DNA of 64,000 nt from Abelmoschus esculentus (GCA_035048815.1 JAUCBN010000054.1:10850001-10914000); one strand, 5' to 3'. Counted from the first letter of the stretch, positions 12,016 through 24,390 are shown. Program-made: numbers and translations. The notes: a model not told the origin generated them from the letters alone.

Positions 12016-14042
12016 ATGGCTGAGCAAACTCCTCTATTGTATTTAGATGATCGACACATTTCTAGCCTTACGGTTGCTGAACCGGTATATATTTTTTATA
12101 TAAATTATGTTTTAAATTTGTAATTTGTTAATCATGTTATATTTTTTTTATTGTAGGATACAACTGAAACATTTAGACATCATCGTTGTATTGTCAAAAC
12201 TCCACTCGATAATAGGATATTGAATTTCTTACATAACACTGGTTTTTATTATGCTACGTTTCTTCGTGGGTATAAGTTGATACCAAGATTAGTAACTGCT
12301 TTGATCGAGCGCTGGAGACCTGAGACTCATACTTTCCACATGCCTTGTGGAGAATGCTCAATCACTTTAGAAGATGTAGTTTATCTTATAGGAGTCCCCG
12401 TCAATGAGAGACTTGTGATTGAGCGTAGTGAAGGGTCCACTGCTTCCATTTGTGAGAGGTACCTTGGAAAAGTCCCATATGGAAATAACGTAAAAGGTTC
12501 TCGGGTTAAATTAAGTTGGTTAGAGAGTGAGTTTGAATTGAATGATTATAGCTCGATAGAAGAGATTTATCAGGTTAGTCGAGCGTATATTCTGCAGTTG
12601 ATTGGTGGTATACTACTTCCTGATAAATCTGGAAATTTAGTTAGTGTTCGATACCTCAAATTTTTTAGTACACCTTGGTCTGGAGGTGAATATAGCTGGG
12701 GATCCGCCATTTTAGCGTGTTTGTATCGTGAGTTATGCAAAGGCGCTTTACTAGAAAAAGAGAAGAGAGTCGGCGGTGTTGGCAGTTGTCTTTTGTTACT
12801 ACAAGCTTGGGCTTGGCAACGACTTTCATTCTTCACTCCAGTTAGTCGAACTACTATACAGTTTCCGCTCTGTGCGAGGTAATTTAACTTTTTTAGTTTA
12901 TTTTTGAATTTTATATTTTTATAAATAATTATAATTTTTCATATAGGTGGTGCGATGAAAATCATGATATTGGATTAGCACATAATAATGTAAGAGTATG
13001 CATATCTCTTATTGATTTATATTGTCAAGACCAGGTAAATGATGTTATTTTTTTAGTTAATTTTTTTGAATCTCATATTTTTTTGTAAGTGATTATAATT
13101 TTTTTTTTATATTTTTGCAGTTTATTTGGAAGGCGTATGATGGTACCGGATTATCTGATGTTCGATTCAGAATTATGGTGTAGTGTGGCACCTTTGATCC
13201 ATTTCTCTACGGTCGAGTTCCACTTTCCAGATAGAGTCTTGAGACAATTTGGATTTCACCAGCCTATTCCGGGTATTCCACGCGACCATTACTTTCTTCA
13301 TGCTTATGATGGGCATGGTAAAGTTGAGACATATTGGGAAGCCGTACATGTTGAGTATATTACTTTGTGGAATAATAGAGCTCTATCATTACCAGTACGA
13401 TACCCAATCGAAGAAGCTGATTTTGATTTTGAGAGTTCGGAGTACATTCAGTGGTATCGCCATCATGGGAAACCATTTTTAACCACTGTTGAAGGACGAG
13501 AAGAATGTGAACGGTATAGGTAAAAATATGGTGGAAAAGGGAAAGCTTCAGTTGGAACATCTCGAAGTTCAAATATTTCGAGTCAAAACACGGAGGGTTG
13601 GCCAACAACATGGGAGCTAGATATGAGTAATGTAACACCATATGCGGTATAGGAACCAGAACCGACTCCTACATGTGTCCCTCCAGCTGCGGGTTCCAGT
13701 TATGAATATCATGATCCTGTGTTTGATGATGCAACTTTATACAGACCTGAGTTTAGTCAGCATCAATCTCCCACTTTTGTTTATGACGATAATAGTCAAT
13801 TTCAGGAAATGCAAAATATCCTGAATTCACCAGATTTGACGGGAGAGAATATTAGTTCTATTTTCATGACACCACCTACTTATCCCTCTGTGACTGAAGA
13901 GGATGCTGATGAAGATGATGAAGAGGCTACTGATGAAGGGGCTGAAGATGATCCATCACATAGGCCACAACGGAGGAGACGTCCACCGCGACGTTATCTT
14001 TCTACCACACCTCGTCATGGTCAAAAGTTGCATAAGAAGTGA
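12016..14042 (+). pseudogene. Plant mobile domain (MAIN/MAIL1-like) gene, disrupted
   Basis: Exons by splice and phase are 12016-12084, 12157-12878, 12947-13034 and 13121-14042. The product begins MAEQTPLLYLDDRHIS. The PMD core includes GFYYATFLRGYKLIPRLVTA, WRPETHTFHMPCGECSITLE, DVVYLIGVPV, FIWKAYD, VAPLIHFSTVEFHFPDRVLR and QFGFHQPIPG. An acidic, then Arg-rich tail follows (ends RQGQ-like basic segment, HGQKLHKK). Three lesions are visible: one extra base near 13142 shifts the frame just after FIWKAYD, and in-frame TAA (13521) and TAG (13650) stops interrupt the tail while the frame stays coherent on both sides. Relatives (MAIN, MAIL1, PP7L partners) act in silencing and meristem maintenance. 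The PMD is also known from transposons, as here. A possible 5'-UTR acceptor lies just before the ATG. Confidence 0.85.
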
Positions 14043-14321
14043 TGTACTTTTAATTATTGTTATTTTTTTTATATTCAGACTTTTAATTTCATTTCGTACT
14101 TGTAATTTTGGTATATTCAGACTTTTAATTTCATTTCGTACTTGTAATTTTGGTATATTCAGAAATGATGTACTTTTAATTATTGTTATTTTCTTTTATT
14201 CAAACTTTTAATTATATAGTGCGCATCCTTTCGTACTTTTAATTATTGTTATATTTTTAATCTTACTTCATATTTATTATCAAATACAAATATTTGCACA
14301 CAAACAAACTTTATTCAAAAC

Positions 14322-16943
14322 TCAAAGTGGAATTGATACAAATTGGGGCTCATTTGGACAATTAGCTCTAGAATGACCTTCCGCTCTACATATTGTGCAT
14401 CATTTGCGTTGTCCTTTCTCTCTATAATGTAGATCCATACTAGTATGGATTCGAGTTGATTTTGGTCTTCCTTTTAGAGTACGACGAAGGGTAGGATCGG
14501 GTAACCATCTTTCATTCCCTATTGGTGGCCAATAATTTGAATTAGCAATTAGGGGGAACTCAGTTCTGTAAATATTAATTATCCTCTGCAGATTGAAGCA
14601 TTCATCGACATAGGTGTATGGATCAACTCCGACAGACATCCATGCCGCAACTGCATGAGGACAAAGGTATCGTCATGCTTGAAACGCTCCACAATCACAG
14701 TACCTCCGTCGGAAATCAACTCTAAATACATTGGCGTGTGCTGCTTGATTCAAGCGTCTCGGACCAACAACATCAAATGTCTGATTCATTCGATCAAAGC
14801 TGTGAATTCTCATTGACGTTGCATTCGTCACATTCTCTTGCATTTTCCTCACTAGGTCTGTAGCCCAACTTTGGCCCCTATTGATTAATGCCTCGATTTC
14901 TTTCCCTTTTACGGTCCAAACTTTAGCCAACCTGTAGTATGTCGCTTTTACAAGGCTTGCGATCGGAAGATGACGTGATCCTTTTAGTACTCCTTTGATG
15001 CATTCCACAAGGTTGGTTGTCATTTGGCCGTATCGTCTTCCAGATTCATCGTAACATTGAGCCCATTTTTCCCTTTCTAGATTGTTTGCCCAATTCCAAT
15101 GTCGGTCGCTATACCTATTTAGATTCGCCATTTTCCTCTCAAAATCGGGACGTGTTAGTATATATCCTGTTTATAAATATTGTTAGTATATATATATACA
15201 AATAAAATAAAAAAAAAACATAATCAAATAAAAGATACTTACCCATGCTAACAATTTCACTACGAAAGTATTGATTTTTGAATTGTTCCATACTATTCTT
15301 CCCGATATGGCGAACACAGTACGCGGGGTACGCGTGGGGAGGTGTCCAACGACTTCCTTCTCGATTAATAGCAGCTTTGGTACCTGTCCCTCGATCATAT
15401 ATAATACAGACACCATCTTCTCGAACGACATGCTCACGTAGATTTGTCAAAAAGAAATTCCAAGCTTCCGCCGACTCTTGCTCCACAATTGCGAATGCAA
15501 TCGGAAAGATATTGTTATCACCATCTTGCGCAACAACAATCAACAATATATGAGAGTATCTACCATATAACCACGTACCATCTACTTGGATCATACGTTT
15601 GCAGTAAGGGAAGACATCAATGCAAGGCTTGAACGCCCAAAATAGTCGGTGGAAAAATTTATAGCCTTGATGAACTTGTCCTTGTTGGTCGTAAGCATCT
15701 TTTGTTTGATATCTCACGATGGTGCCTGGGATGAAATGCGTCATTGCAAGCAATAAAGTTGGTAGCTCGTTGTATGACTTATCATAATCACCATAAACAG
15801 AGTCTAATGTTTTCTCTCTGGCACGCCAACCTTTCTTGTATTTTATTTGATATTGAAATTGTTGAGCAATGGTTGCCTGAATCGTTGAAACGGGAACCCT
15901 TGGATTTATTTCGACCAGATTCTTCACATGATGTCTTATTACAGTCGTATCTAATTTTCGGTGATCTTGTGCAATAGAACTTCATAAACATGTATGATCT
16001 CCACTGTACTTACTGACCTCCCACAGATTTGACCTCTTACGTTTGGTAATTCGAACCTTTCAATTGCACTCTTACCCATATTTGACACACTTGGCTAAGA
16101 ATGTCTTCTGACTGGACTCTACTACAATGTAGTCAACGTGATTCTTGATGCTATACTCTTTCACTGCCAATGTATCTTGATCGTTATCCTCAAATTGAAG
16201 GTCATTCGATAATTCATCTGAGCCAGTATAAGTTAATCGGGGAATATCCGGGAATTCAGCAGCTCTCATAGCATCAAAATTTAATGACACCATATGAGTA
16301 GGAGGCTCATAAAATGTAATATCTCATGCGGGTGGCACAAATTCTCCCACACCATAATTAGGGGCATTACCAACATCATCCGGAAATAAATCATCATCAT
16401 CATTATCTTCATCCTCGCTAGAATCGTCAAGAGCTTCTCCCCATCGACCACGTAGGTTGTTCACATTATCTGTTGAAGTGTCAACTGGATTAAATTCATT
16501 AGCTGTACCACCAGACAACATTGCGAGAAAACTGCCTCCAGGTAGTTCAGTCTCAGTAACGTAATTCATTTGAGAAGATTCTCCAATGAAAGTTCTAGAA
16601 GGGTTCGGAACATCAGAAATCTCCGCAAATAACTCGATATATCGAGTCTCCACAGGTTCATGTTCAACAATCATCATTGCAACATCATCATCATCTTCAA
16701 GATTGATTGCACACAATATGTTACCGGATTTTCACATGTAAGCCACTGGTAACGCAAACCATGAATATCTCTTCCAATCTTTTGAGATATTTTCCCCTTC
16801 AACTGTCGAAGCGTGATTTCCTTTTCAAATCGCATTTTTGTGGTGTTTTCAGCTTCAAATATAATTCCGGCACCCGTTCTCACAATTTTTCCATTATAAT
16901 GGATAATTGTCAGAAATTTATTCTGATTCATTTTCTGTTTCAA
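14322..16943 (-). pseudogene. MULE transposase (mudrA-like), disrupted
   Basis: Read on the minus strand. The N-terminus is a ubiquitin-like/PB1-like start (FLTIIHYNGKI). An acidic linker follows (DDDDLFPDD), then a zinc-binding-like domain with KRKRSNLWEVSKY and a DHRKLD motif. The MULE transposase core has QVDGTWLYGRY (first Asp), VAQDGDNNIFPIAFAIVEQE and VCIIYDRG (second Asp). Next come a SWIM finger (CDCGAFQA, then CPH) and a CX2CX4HX4C knuckle (CTICRAEGHSRANC). One intron fits at 15167-15242. In-frame stops follow PPA (16321-16323), KYG (about 16070), ECN (about 16055), HTCL (about 15985), CDCGAFQA (about 14671) and GQRK (about 14398). A frame change lies near 16705. It cannot make a full transposase. 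Confidence 0.88.
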
Positions 16944-17219
16944 ATCAAATTAAAAAAATAAACTAATATAAAAAATGAAAAAGATAAAAGATAAAATTAT
17001 AACAAACTATAATAAAATAAAATACACTCAAAATGTAAATAAATAAAACTAAAAATCAAGTTTCGTATATAAATACCTTCAATTTCACTAGCATCATAAA
17101 ATATATCAACTTAAAATTATTCATAAAATTTTAACATAATTAACTCTATGAACTATAAATTAAAAAAATATATCTATAATAAAAAAATACTAGCATTAAA
17201 AAAGATATATCTATAATAA

Positions 17220-18448
17220 AAAAATAATTCAACTAAAACCAAACTAAACTAAACTAAACTAAAATAAAATAAAATAAAATAAAATAAACTATCATAAAAT
17301 AATTAAAAAAATTATCAGCTTACACTATCATAAAATAATTCAACTAAACTAAACTATCATAAAATAATTTTAAAAAAATATCAATTTACAGAATATAAAA
17401 AATATACTTAAAAAATTATCAAAATAAACTAAACTATCACTATATAATCTAACAAATTTAACTAAACTATCAAAATAAAATAAAAAATATCAACTTACAA
17501 TATAATAAAATAATTCAACTAAAACCAAACTAAACTAAACTAAACTAAACTATCATAAAATAATTAAAAAAATTATCAACTTACACTATCATAAAATAAT
17601 TCAACTAAACTAAACTATCATAAAATAATTAAAAAATATCAATTTACAGAATATAAAAAATATACTTAAAAAATTATCAAAATAAACTAAAATATCACTA
17701 TATAATCTAACAAATTTAACTAAACTATCAAAATAAAATAAAAAAATCAACTTACAATATCATAAAATAATTCAACTAAAACCAACAAAAATAAAAAATA
17801 ATTAAACTATCATAAATTAAAAATAATTCAACTAAACTAAACTATCATAAAATAATTCAAAAAAATATCAACAAAAAAATATAAAATTACAGAATATAAA
17901 AAAATTTAACTAAACTAAACTAAACTATCAAAATAAAAAATAAAATCTATCAACTTAAAATAAAAATAATACAATTAAATAATAAAAATAAATAAAATAC
18001 TTACAAATTTCAAACTTCTTCCAACACTCTAACTCTATAAATCTCAAAACCATCCAACATTCTCATCTATTTATAACCAAAATTTTCTTCTTCAAACAAT
18101 TTTTTTATTCCAAAAATACCCTAAATTAATTTTTCATTACCCCCATAAAATTTTGAATGAAAGCTGAACCCCCCTCTGCGCCTGCACTGCACGCCTGCAC
18201 CCCTCTGGCTCGCCTGCACCCGCCTGTGATTAAAGCAAATAAGGGCTCAGCTGAGCCCGACTTTGAACAGTATATAACACTGTTGGAAGTCGGGCTCTCA
18301 TGAGCCAATGTTCCATTATTTTTTTTTTAATTTTCAGCCTAAACACTGTAGCAAGACGGGTTCTGATAAACCGACCTTAGTGTTTACTGTTGATTCTTCA
18401 ATAGATCTGAAAATAATTTCCAGGTATCAATATTTCTGACAATTTGCC
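17220..18448 (-). repeat. Right long terminal inverted repeat of the MULE
   Basis: Inverted partner of 10846-11950. It consists of arrays of AACTAAACTAAACT and TATCATAAAATAATT, the stretch with CTCATCTATTTATAACC, the GC-rich block, the hairpin at 18244-18306, and the terminal AATTTGCC. Small length differences in the homopolymers and GC block indicate some age. Confidence 0.85.
18244..18306. repeat. Hairpin within the right TIR
   Basis: Counterpart of the left-TIR hairpin. GGCTCAGCTGAGCCCGACTT pairs with the mirror block ending CTCTCATGAGCC around a short AT loop. Confidence 0.8.
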
Positions 18449-18663
18449 GTGCTTATATGAGTTTAAAATTTGTTTTTTTTTTCTTATAAAAAAGATCTAT
18501 TTTATATAACTGACTTAATAAATTTCAAACCTAATGTACTTGCTTAGATTAATTAAGATAAATGTGCCGAAGGTAACTGAAAATTATAGTGATGAATGCA
18601 AATCCCATTCACACACAAAAGAAAATCTAAATAATTATTAGATCTATAATATGAAAATAAAAA

Positions 18664-19005
18664 ATTATAGATATTAAAATTCTAACGTATACTGTTAATG
18701 AGGTTTGTCTAATTAGTAAAAAATTTGCTATCAGTCCGAAGGCTTTGTGTATGTAGAAAATTCTTATTAAGAGGTTCACCCTCTAAAATCATGTATGCGA
18801 TGCATGTCGGTCTAGATTAATCAGGACAAAACCTTTTACAGATATTAAAATTCGAACGTGTACTGTTAATGGGGTTTGTCTAATTGGTAAACAATTTGGT
18901 ATCAGTCCGAAGACTGTGTATGTAGGAAAATCCTCATTAAGAGGCTCACCCACTAAAATCATGTATGTGATGCAAGTCGATCCAGATTAATCAGGACAAA
19001 ACCTT
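18664..19005. repeat. Tandem pair of a SINE-like repeat (about 171-bp period)
   Basis: Two copies in direct tandem: GATATTAAAATT starts at 18670 and 18841. Each ends near ATTAATCAGGACAAAACC. The body holds GGTTTGTCTAATTRGTAAA and CAGTCCGAAG, then CTCACCC and ATGTATGYGATGCA. A diverged relative, split by another element, lies at 22085-22645. The short, dispersed form with box-A-like and box-B-like words suggests a tRNA-derived SINE tail. This is inference. Confidence 0.55.
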
Positions 19006-19649
19006 AAAAAAACGAGATTATAACAACAAAACAAAATCGAATTTGAACCGATACTAATACCAACCAACTCAATCAACCTTTGTATTGAGTGATTAGTTGT
19101 CATTGAGCATACTAGAGGTAGAAGAAGCAAAGCAAGGAACAAAACTAGTAAAGTAGTGTATTAGAAGCTTAATAATATTATTGTATTTGAGGATTCATAT
19201 CCTTTCTAGCATTCTTTTAATTTTTGGTTGGTGTGATTAGAGGAGTAAACAAGTCAATCGAATCGAGTTTTAACCGAGCCTTGATCGAATCGAGCTTAAA
19301 TAACTCGCGATCTGTCTCGTCTCATTTACGGCATGTGACGACAAATCCAAGCCTAAACTCTCTTTCTCTCTCAAGTGTTTAACACATTTCCACCCAAGAA
19401 AATTGAAGAATTTAAATCAAATTGAAAAAAAAAAAAGGAAAGATACCCATCATAAAACTTTATACATAACACATTATTCATTGCTTTTCATCAAAGAATT
19501 CAAGTTATAAGGACAAAAGAATCTTATCAAATTTTTGAATAAATAAAAAATATATAAAAAATCAAAAACACCCAATTCACCATTGGATGATAATCAATTG
19601 TATAATATTAAATGAAAAAGAAAAAGTTTAAATTTTTTTAACCTTGTTT
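19006..19649. other. 3' flank of the zinc-finger gene
   Basis: No gene is seen. The stretch includes TCGAATCGAG-type words of old transposons near 19255-19320 and the likely 3' UTR of the minus-strand zinc-finger gene at its right side. Confidence 0.45.
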
Positions 19650-19701
19650 TTAGTAATGACAATCCACCAAAGTGGGGGCGGAGAAGACAAGAGTTGCTGG
19701 T

Positions 19702-19732
<31 letters not shown>

Positions 19733-20642
19733 TGGAAGCAAAGGGGAATTTCGGTTGCCGATGATCGTCGTCGAGAGCCGGAAGATTGAGATCCAAGTCT
19801 AGAGACAGGACATTCTTCGGTTTCTTCGGTTGCTGGGGTTGTTCCATTGGGGTTGGCACTTTCAACGACAAGGCAGTGCTAGCAGCTGTAATATTACTAT
19901 TACTACCTATTGACCCTCTGTGTCTTCTCATGTGCCCACCCAAGGCTTGTCCTGATGTAAACTCCGACCCACAAATGGAACATTCATGAACCTTGTTAGG
20001 CTTCATGTTGTTGTTCAATTGAAGGGAAAGTGATGAAATATTGTTAGTCTTCATGAATCGTTGCCCTTCTTCATCCGGTAACCCTATCGTCGTCGTTGTC
20101 GTCACTGTTGTGAATTGCTCGACCATGGCCCTGGTCGCTGCCTTCGGTTTCTTATGACTAGCACGATGACCTCCGAGGGCTTGGAACGAAGGGAACGTCC
20201 GGTTACACGTCTTGCACTCGTAAACATAGTATCCGGCCTTGCCTGTCCCATTGGAAGCTGCTTCCATGAACCTTCGACTGTTGAATTTTTCATAAACGAT
20301 CCCGGAATCTTGTTGTTGCTGCTGCTGATGGTGGTGGTGGTGGAGGCGGTGGTCTTCGGATTGTAATAACTTAGGAGCCGGCTCTCTAGATTGTCCTTGA
20401 GCCAATAGGATCAAGCAATTCGCCATATCTTCTTCTTCCTCGGTTGTGCTATCTTGGTATTCATCGGAATACGAAGAAAGTGACAAATATTGACCATAAT
20501 TGTCCTTGTTCGCATCGTCTCCTCCACCGTTAAACATCGAATTGCTCGAAACAACAGCGAAAGGCACCGGAGATTGAGTCCTACACCGCTTTGTCCGCTT
20601 CCCTTTAACGATGTTGCTTCGATCTTCCTCATAAGCTTCCAT
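19650..20642 (-). CDS. C1-2i C2H2 zinc-finger repressor (ZAT5-like)
   Basis: Single exon, 330 aa from the ATG at 20640-20642 (the frame stays open upstream but has no earlier ATG). Plant DNA-binding transcriptional repressor. Features in order: basic motif VKGKRTKRCR (12-21, nuclear-localisation-like), acidic stretch with EEEED then ANCLILLAQG (L-box-like, about 74-83), His/Gln run (about 101-111), finger 1 YECKTCNRTFPSFQALGGH (about 141-159), finger 2 HECSICGSEFTSGQALGGH (about 219-237), EAR motif LDLDLNLP (281-288), and a poly-Gln tract (about 305-314). Both fingers carry the plant-specific QALGGH. Spacing, EAR and KGKRTKR start fit the ZAT family (ZAT5 group). Members respond to stress and wounding. 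The exact orthologue is not certain. Confidence 0.92.
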
Positions 20643-20689
20643 CTTCTCCGACACAAAACCAAACCAAGAAAGCTAAGGATATGTAAGTG

Positions 20690-20704
20690 GTGTGCTATAT
20701 ATAA
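20690..20704 (-). promoter_or_regulatory. TATA box of the ZAT-like gene
   Basis: On the minus strand, TTATATATAGC lies about 50-60 bases before the ATG. A short 5' UTR is implied. Confidence 0.6.
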
Positions 20705-22084
20705 CAAAGAATCAATGACACAAAAATATGAGAGAAAGTTTTGGAGTCAAAATGTAATGACCCCAATGGAATAGTAGGAGTAAATTAGCCAGGACAGATT
20801 TTGTTGAGCTGACAAAGAGACACATAGAGGTAATAATGGAAGCTTATGGTGTTTATTTTTAGGCATAGTTTTGGGAGGAAATGGAGAGAGGAAAAATGTA
20901 ACTGAAATGATGTAAAATTAGAACAGCTTGGATTGTTTTTTTCTAACAAAAATTATCTACCTCCTAGCTATTGATACTTAAGGTAGTAAATTGATCTCAT
21001 ATATGAGATTTGAATTGATTTTATCTGATTTAAGATTCGATATTGATTGAAATATGATATTCGAAATTGATTCGAAATCTGAAATAAACTGAATCAAATT
21101 AAAGTTCACTTGATTTTTAATTGAACTGATATAGATCCGATCCGATTTCTAAACGATCTGAATGGATGCGAACCGAAATCATCTAAATCGAAGACAACCA
21201 AAAAAAAAAACATGTATTAAACTCAATCCGAATGACTCATTTGTCACCTCTATATATGCTCATACCAAAAAATACTTAAAATTAAATTTTAAACAATAGC
21301 CCTAATTTTTACATTCTAAACGATAAATCATATACCCTAAAAAATATAACCTATACTTAATTCTCTAAACCTTAATAATAAATCTTAATATTAAATTTTA
21401 AATCTTATTTTTTTAAAATAAAGACACTAAAAAAACATAATTAAAAGTAGACGATTTTTATCCGATTTTATTAAACGTAAACCCCCGTTTCACTCTCTTT
21501 TCCAACACACTAATGTTGTTAAATCAACATCAGACAATTATCATCATATTTATTGCTCAAAAAAGCATCAATTCCCCAACAACATCCAATGATCCAATGC
21601 TTTGTGACATGCTCTAAGCACGAGTCTACTCATCCTTTGATGTCTTAATTGGATGATAAAATCATGGTGGAGAATTAGGACTTGATTGACATAGGATGTG
21701 CTCTATCGGTTCAGAATTTGACCCATATATGGTCAATTTTGTTGAGTCACTACAAAATTTCATCTACTAAGTTAAAAACTTTTGTTAAATTGAAATCGAA
21801 TTGGTTTGGATCGGGTTAATTAGAATCGAGATAATTAAAGTTTTAAAAGTTTTTGAGTTATTTTAATTTTAGATCAATTCAGGTCGGATGGTTTTAAAGT
21901 TCAGTTGTTTTTTTTATTTTTTTTAGATGTTTCGGATTTATATTATTTTAAGTTTGAGTCATTCTAGTTTTAGATCGTATCATTTCTAATTAGGGTTATT
22001 TTCGAGTTTGGGTTGAACTAAAACGAGTTTTAAAATTTTTATGATCAAATCAAATTAAATAGAATTTATCAATAATTCAATAAG
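20705..22084. other. Upstream region of the ZAT-like gene and old repeats
   Basis: No coding region is seen. 20990-21240 contains many TCCGATCCGATTT/GAATCRGAT words typical of eroded family B elements. The rest is AT-rich. Confidence 0.45.
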
Positions 22085-22645
22085 GATTGGTTTAAGTAGT
22101 AAGCAGTTTGATTCCGTTTAAGTAGGTCTCGGGTTCGAGGTGTTATATATATAGGGGTGAGTATTCGATCGAGTCGAATCAAGTCAAGTAAAAATTTTTT
22201 GAGTTATTTGAGTTAACGAGTCATATTTTACAACTTAAATTTTATTTGATTTTTTATTCGATTCAAGTTTAAGAAATTCGAGTCGAGTTGAGTTTTCGAG
22301 TTTTTATAAATATTTTAATTGTAATTATTTATCATGTTATAATATGATTTAATTTCATATGTAGCAATATTTTTGTATATCAGTGTATATATTATCAGAA
22401 AAAATTGAAAGATTCATCTCAAACTTAAAAATAAATCCTTTTATTATTAAAAGTTTTGAGTTATTCGAGTTATTCGAATTTTTATTTTATAAGTCGAACT
22501 TTATTAGAATTTTTTTATCGAGTCAAGTTTTTCTCACCCCTAGTTATATACATAGAAAATCTTTGTTGGGAGACTTAACTATCAAACTAGATGTACGACG
22601 CGGATCAATTCGGATTAATCAAAACAAAATTTTAAAAACCAATAA
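22085..22645. repeat. SINE-like repeat interrupted by another element
   Basis: The left part has TTGGTTTAAGTAGTAAG and GGTCTCGGGTTCGAGG (box-A-like and box-B-like). The right part resumes at about 22543 with ATAGAAAATC and ends near TCGGATTAATCAAAACAAAAT, as in the 18664-19005 repeats. The element at 22152-22542 sits inside it. Confidence 0.55.
22152..22542. repeat. hAT-like MITE, family A (nested)
   Basis: Ends TAGGGGTGAG and CTCACCCCTA are perfect 10-bp TIRs. GTTATATA occurs on both sides (22142-22149 and 22543-22550), consistent with an 8-bp hAT target duplication in the host repeat. The ORF-like stretch inside is not a gene. Confidence 0.8.
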
Positions 22646-23680
22646 AAATAATAAAAAAATTAAATCAAATTCAAGTTTAAAATAATTTATCAAATTATTA
22701 AATTTGATTGAGAAGTGACCATCTAAAACCATACACATATTTCTACTAAATATTTATTGTATGTTTAATATCAATGTTTTCTATAATTATTAAGTTTTAA
22801 ATTTGAATCCCTAGTTTCACTGCCAATAGAATGTCACATACCAATCACTTTGCTTGCAATAAACTTCACACTAATCACACTGACATGCATTTCTATCATT
22901 CCAATGGTATATGAATGATAGGATGAATATTCGATCGAGTTATTTAAATTAATAAATTTTATTTTATTTTTTAGTCGAGACGAGTTTATAAAATTTAAGT
23001 CTTATCAAGTTGTTTTAAAATTAAATTGTAGTTATTTATAATATTATAGTACGAATTGGATAAGAGAAATCAAATATATTTAAATTTGAGTTGAGTTGCT
23101 CGAGTATAATTTATTTAATAAATTAAATATATTCTAAAATATAAAATGTATTGATAATTTTATTTTTATAGAAAAAAAAATTAGGATAAATTATTAATAA
23201 GAGTATAAATAAAAATAAAGATAAAAAATGATAATTAAATTTAATTTAAATAATTTTAAAATATTTTTTCAAATCGAGTCAAAACTCAAAACTAGTCACA
23301 CTAATAAATTTTTACAATGCATTAATTTAAAGACTCAATAAAATATTTAAGAAAGCAATATTTAATATTATGTTATTTTTATAAAAATTAAATTAAATAC
23401 ATATTAACGAGCAAAAGGTTTAAAATATTTATATTTTTTCCATTCAAATTTTAAAATTTATTTGAAAAATATAATTATCTCTTTATTTAATAAAATAAAT
23501 AAATATTTACAATCTTATATAATTAAACAATTATAAAAATTATTATATCAAGTTGGATGGGTTTAATCTAAATTTTTATTTAAAAAAAACATTTATGATA
23601 AGAAATATTAATTATTGTGCTCAACGATTGGGCCTATGGAGAGATGATTGGAGTGGAGTGCAAGCCTGGAAAACAATAGA
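22646..23680. other. AT-rich intergenic DNA with eroded repeats
   Basis: No gene. 22915-23320 contains degenerate TCGATCGAGTT/TTCGAGT words of family A. Confidence 0.45.
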
Positions 23681-23913
23681 AATGGTCACTGAAGTTTGAA
23701 TAAATTTTTCTTTTCATCACTGAAGTTTGAAAAATTATGTTTCAGTCACTAACATTTTTGATTTTGTGATAAAATAATTTTATTTTCACTACTTAAGTTT
23801 AAAAAGTTATGTTTCAGTCACTAACATTTTTTTATTTTGTAATAAAACTATTTTGTTACAAATCACAAATATTAGTGATTGAAACATAACTTTTCAAACT
23901 TCAATGGTGACAG
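23681..23913. repeat. Foldback MITE abutting inverted-repeat arm 1
   Basis: GGTCACTGAAGTTTGAA at the left mirrors TTCAAACTTCAATGGTGAC at the right. The sub-blocks AAAATTATGTTTCAGTCACT and AGTGATTGAAACATAACTTT also pair. The element ends where the near-identical 2.2-kb repeat begins. Confidence 0.65.
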
Positions 23914-24324
23914 AGATAGTTGAAAGATTTTTGAGGTAACGTGTAATTTTAAAAAAAATGTGATCTTTTCTAAAAATATAGTCCTTAGAAGAAATTTTTT
24001 TTCAGGAATCTTTGTGCAATCGTTTTTATTGTGCATGTCCCTCATTGGTTCTATAGAAGCAATAGTAACAAGAATAATCAATAAGATTTTATAATCAATT
24101 GTCATATTTAAGAAATAGTTATAACATTTTAATAATCATATAACTCATCTTTCTTAAGAGTATTTTCAAATTTTTTATAATGAATTTCGAGATTAACATC
24201 ATTTTTTTAAGTATTGATATGACATGTTATTAGGATTTGAGTGTAAATATTAAATACGGGTATGTATCCAACACGTACACTAACAATTGAAAAAAGCAAC
24301 GTGTTAAGTTTAAGGTTATGGGAA

Positions 24325-24390
24325 TTAAACTCGTAACCTAAAATTTGTTAACCATATTTTCAACCACTTGGGCTAACAAGCTCTTGTGAG
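24325..24390 (-). repeat. tRNA-related SINE-like segment in arm 1
   Basis: On the minus strand, TTAGCCCAAGTGGTT (box-A-like) is followed about 30 bases later by GGTTACGAGTTTAATTCC (box-B-like), the layout of a Pol III promoter. The copy in arm 2 is near 56883-56948 (+). Confidence 0.4.

Larger units (their letters stand above)
10846..18448. mobile_element. Mutator-like element (MULE) with long TIRs carrying transposase and PMD pseudogenes
   Basis: The 7.6-kb element begins GGCAAATT and ends AATTTGCC. The first and last 1.1-1.3 kb are inverted copies of each other. GTGCTT lies directly outside both ends (10840-10845 and 18449-18454), a 6-bp direct repeat shorter than the usual 9-bp MULE target duplication, so it may be eroded. 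Inside are a + strand plant-mobile-domain gene and a convergent - strand MULE transposase, both broken by stops and frameshifts. Transposase type and TIR length identify the class. The element is not autonomous as it stands but may have moved in trans. Confidence 0.88.

Noticed and set aside
12570..12836. 88-residue minus-strand frame over the PMD exon
   Set aside because: It is the shadow of the PMD reading frame, which has clear family motifs.
13249..13482. 77-residue + strand frame over the last PMD exon
   Set aside because: Out-of-frame shadow. The PMD frame here carries recognisable conserved motifs.
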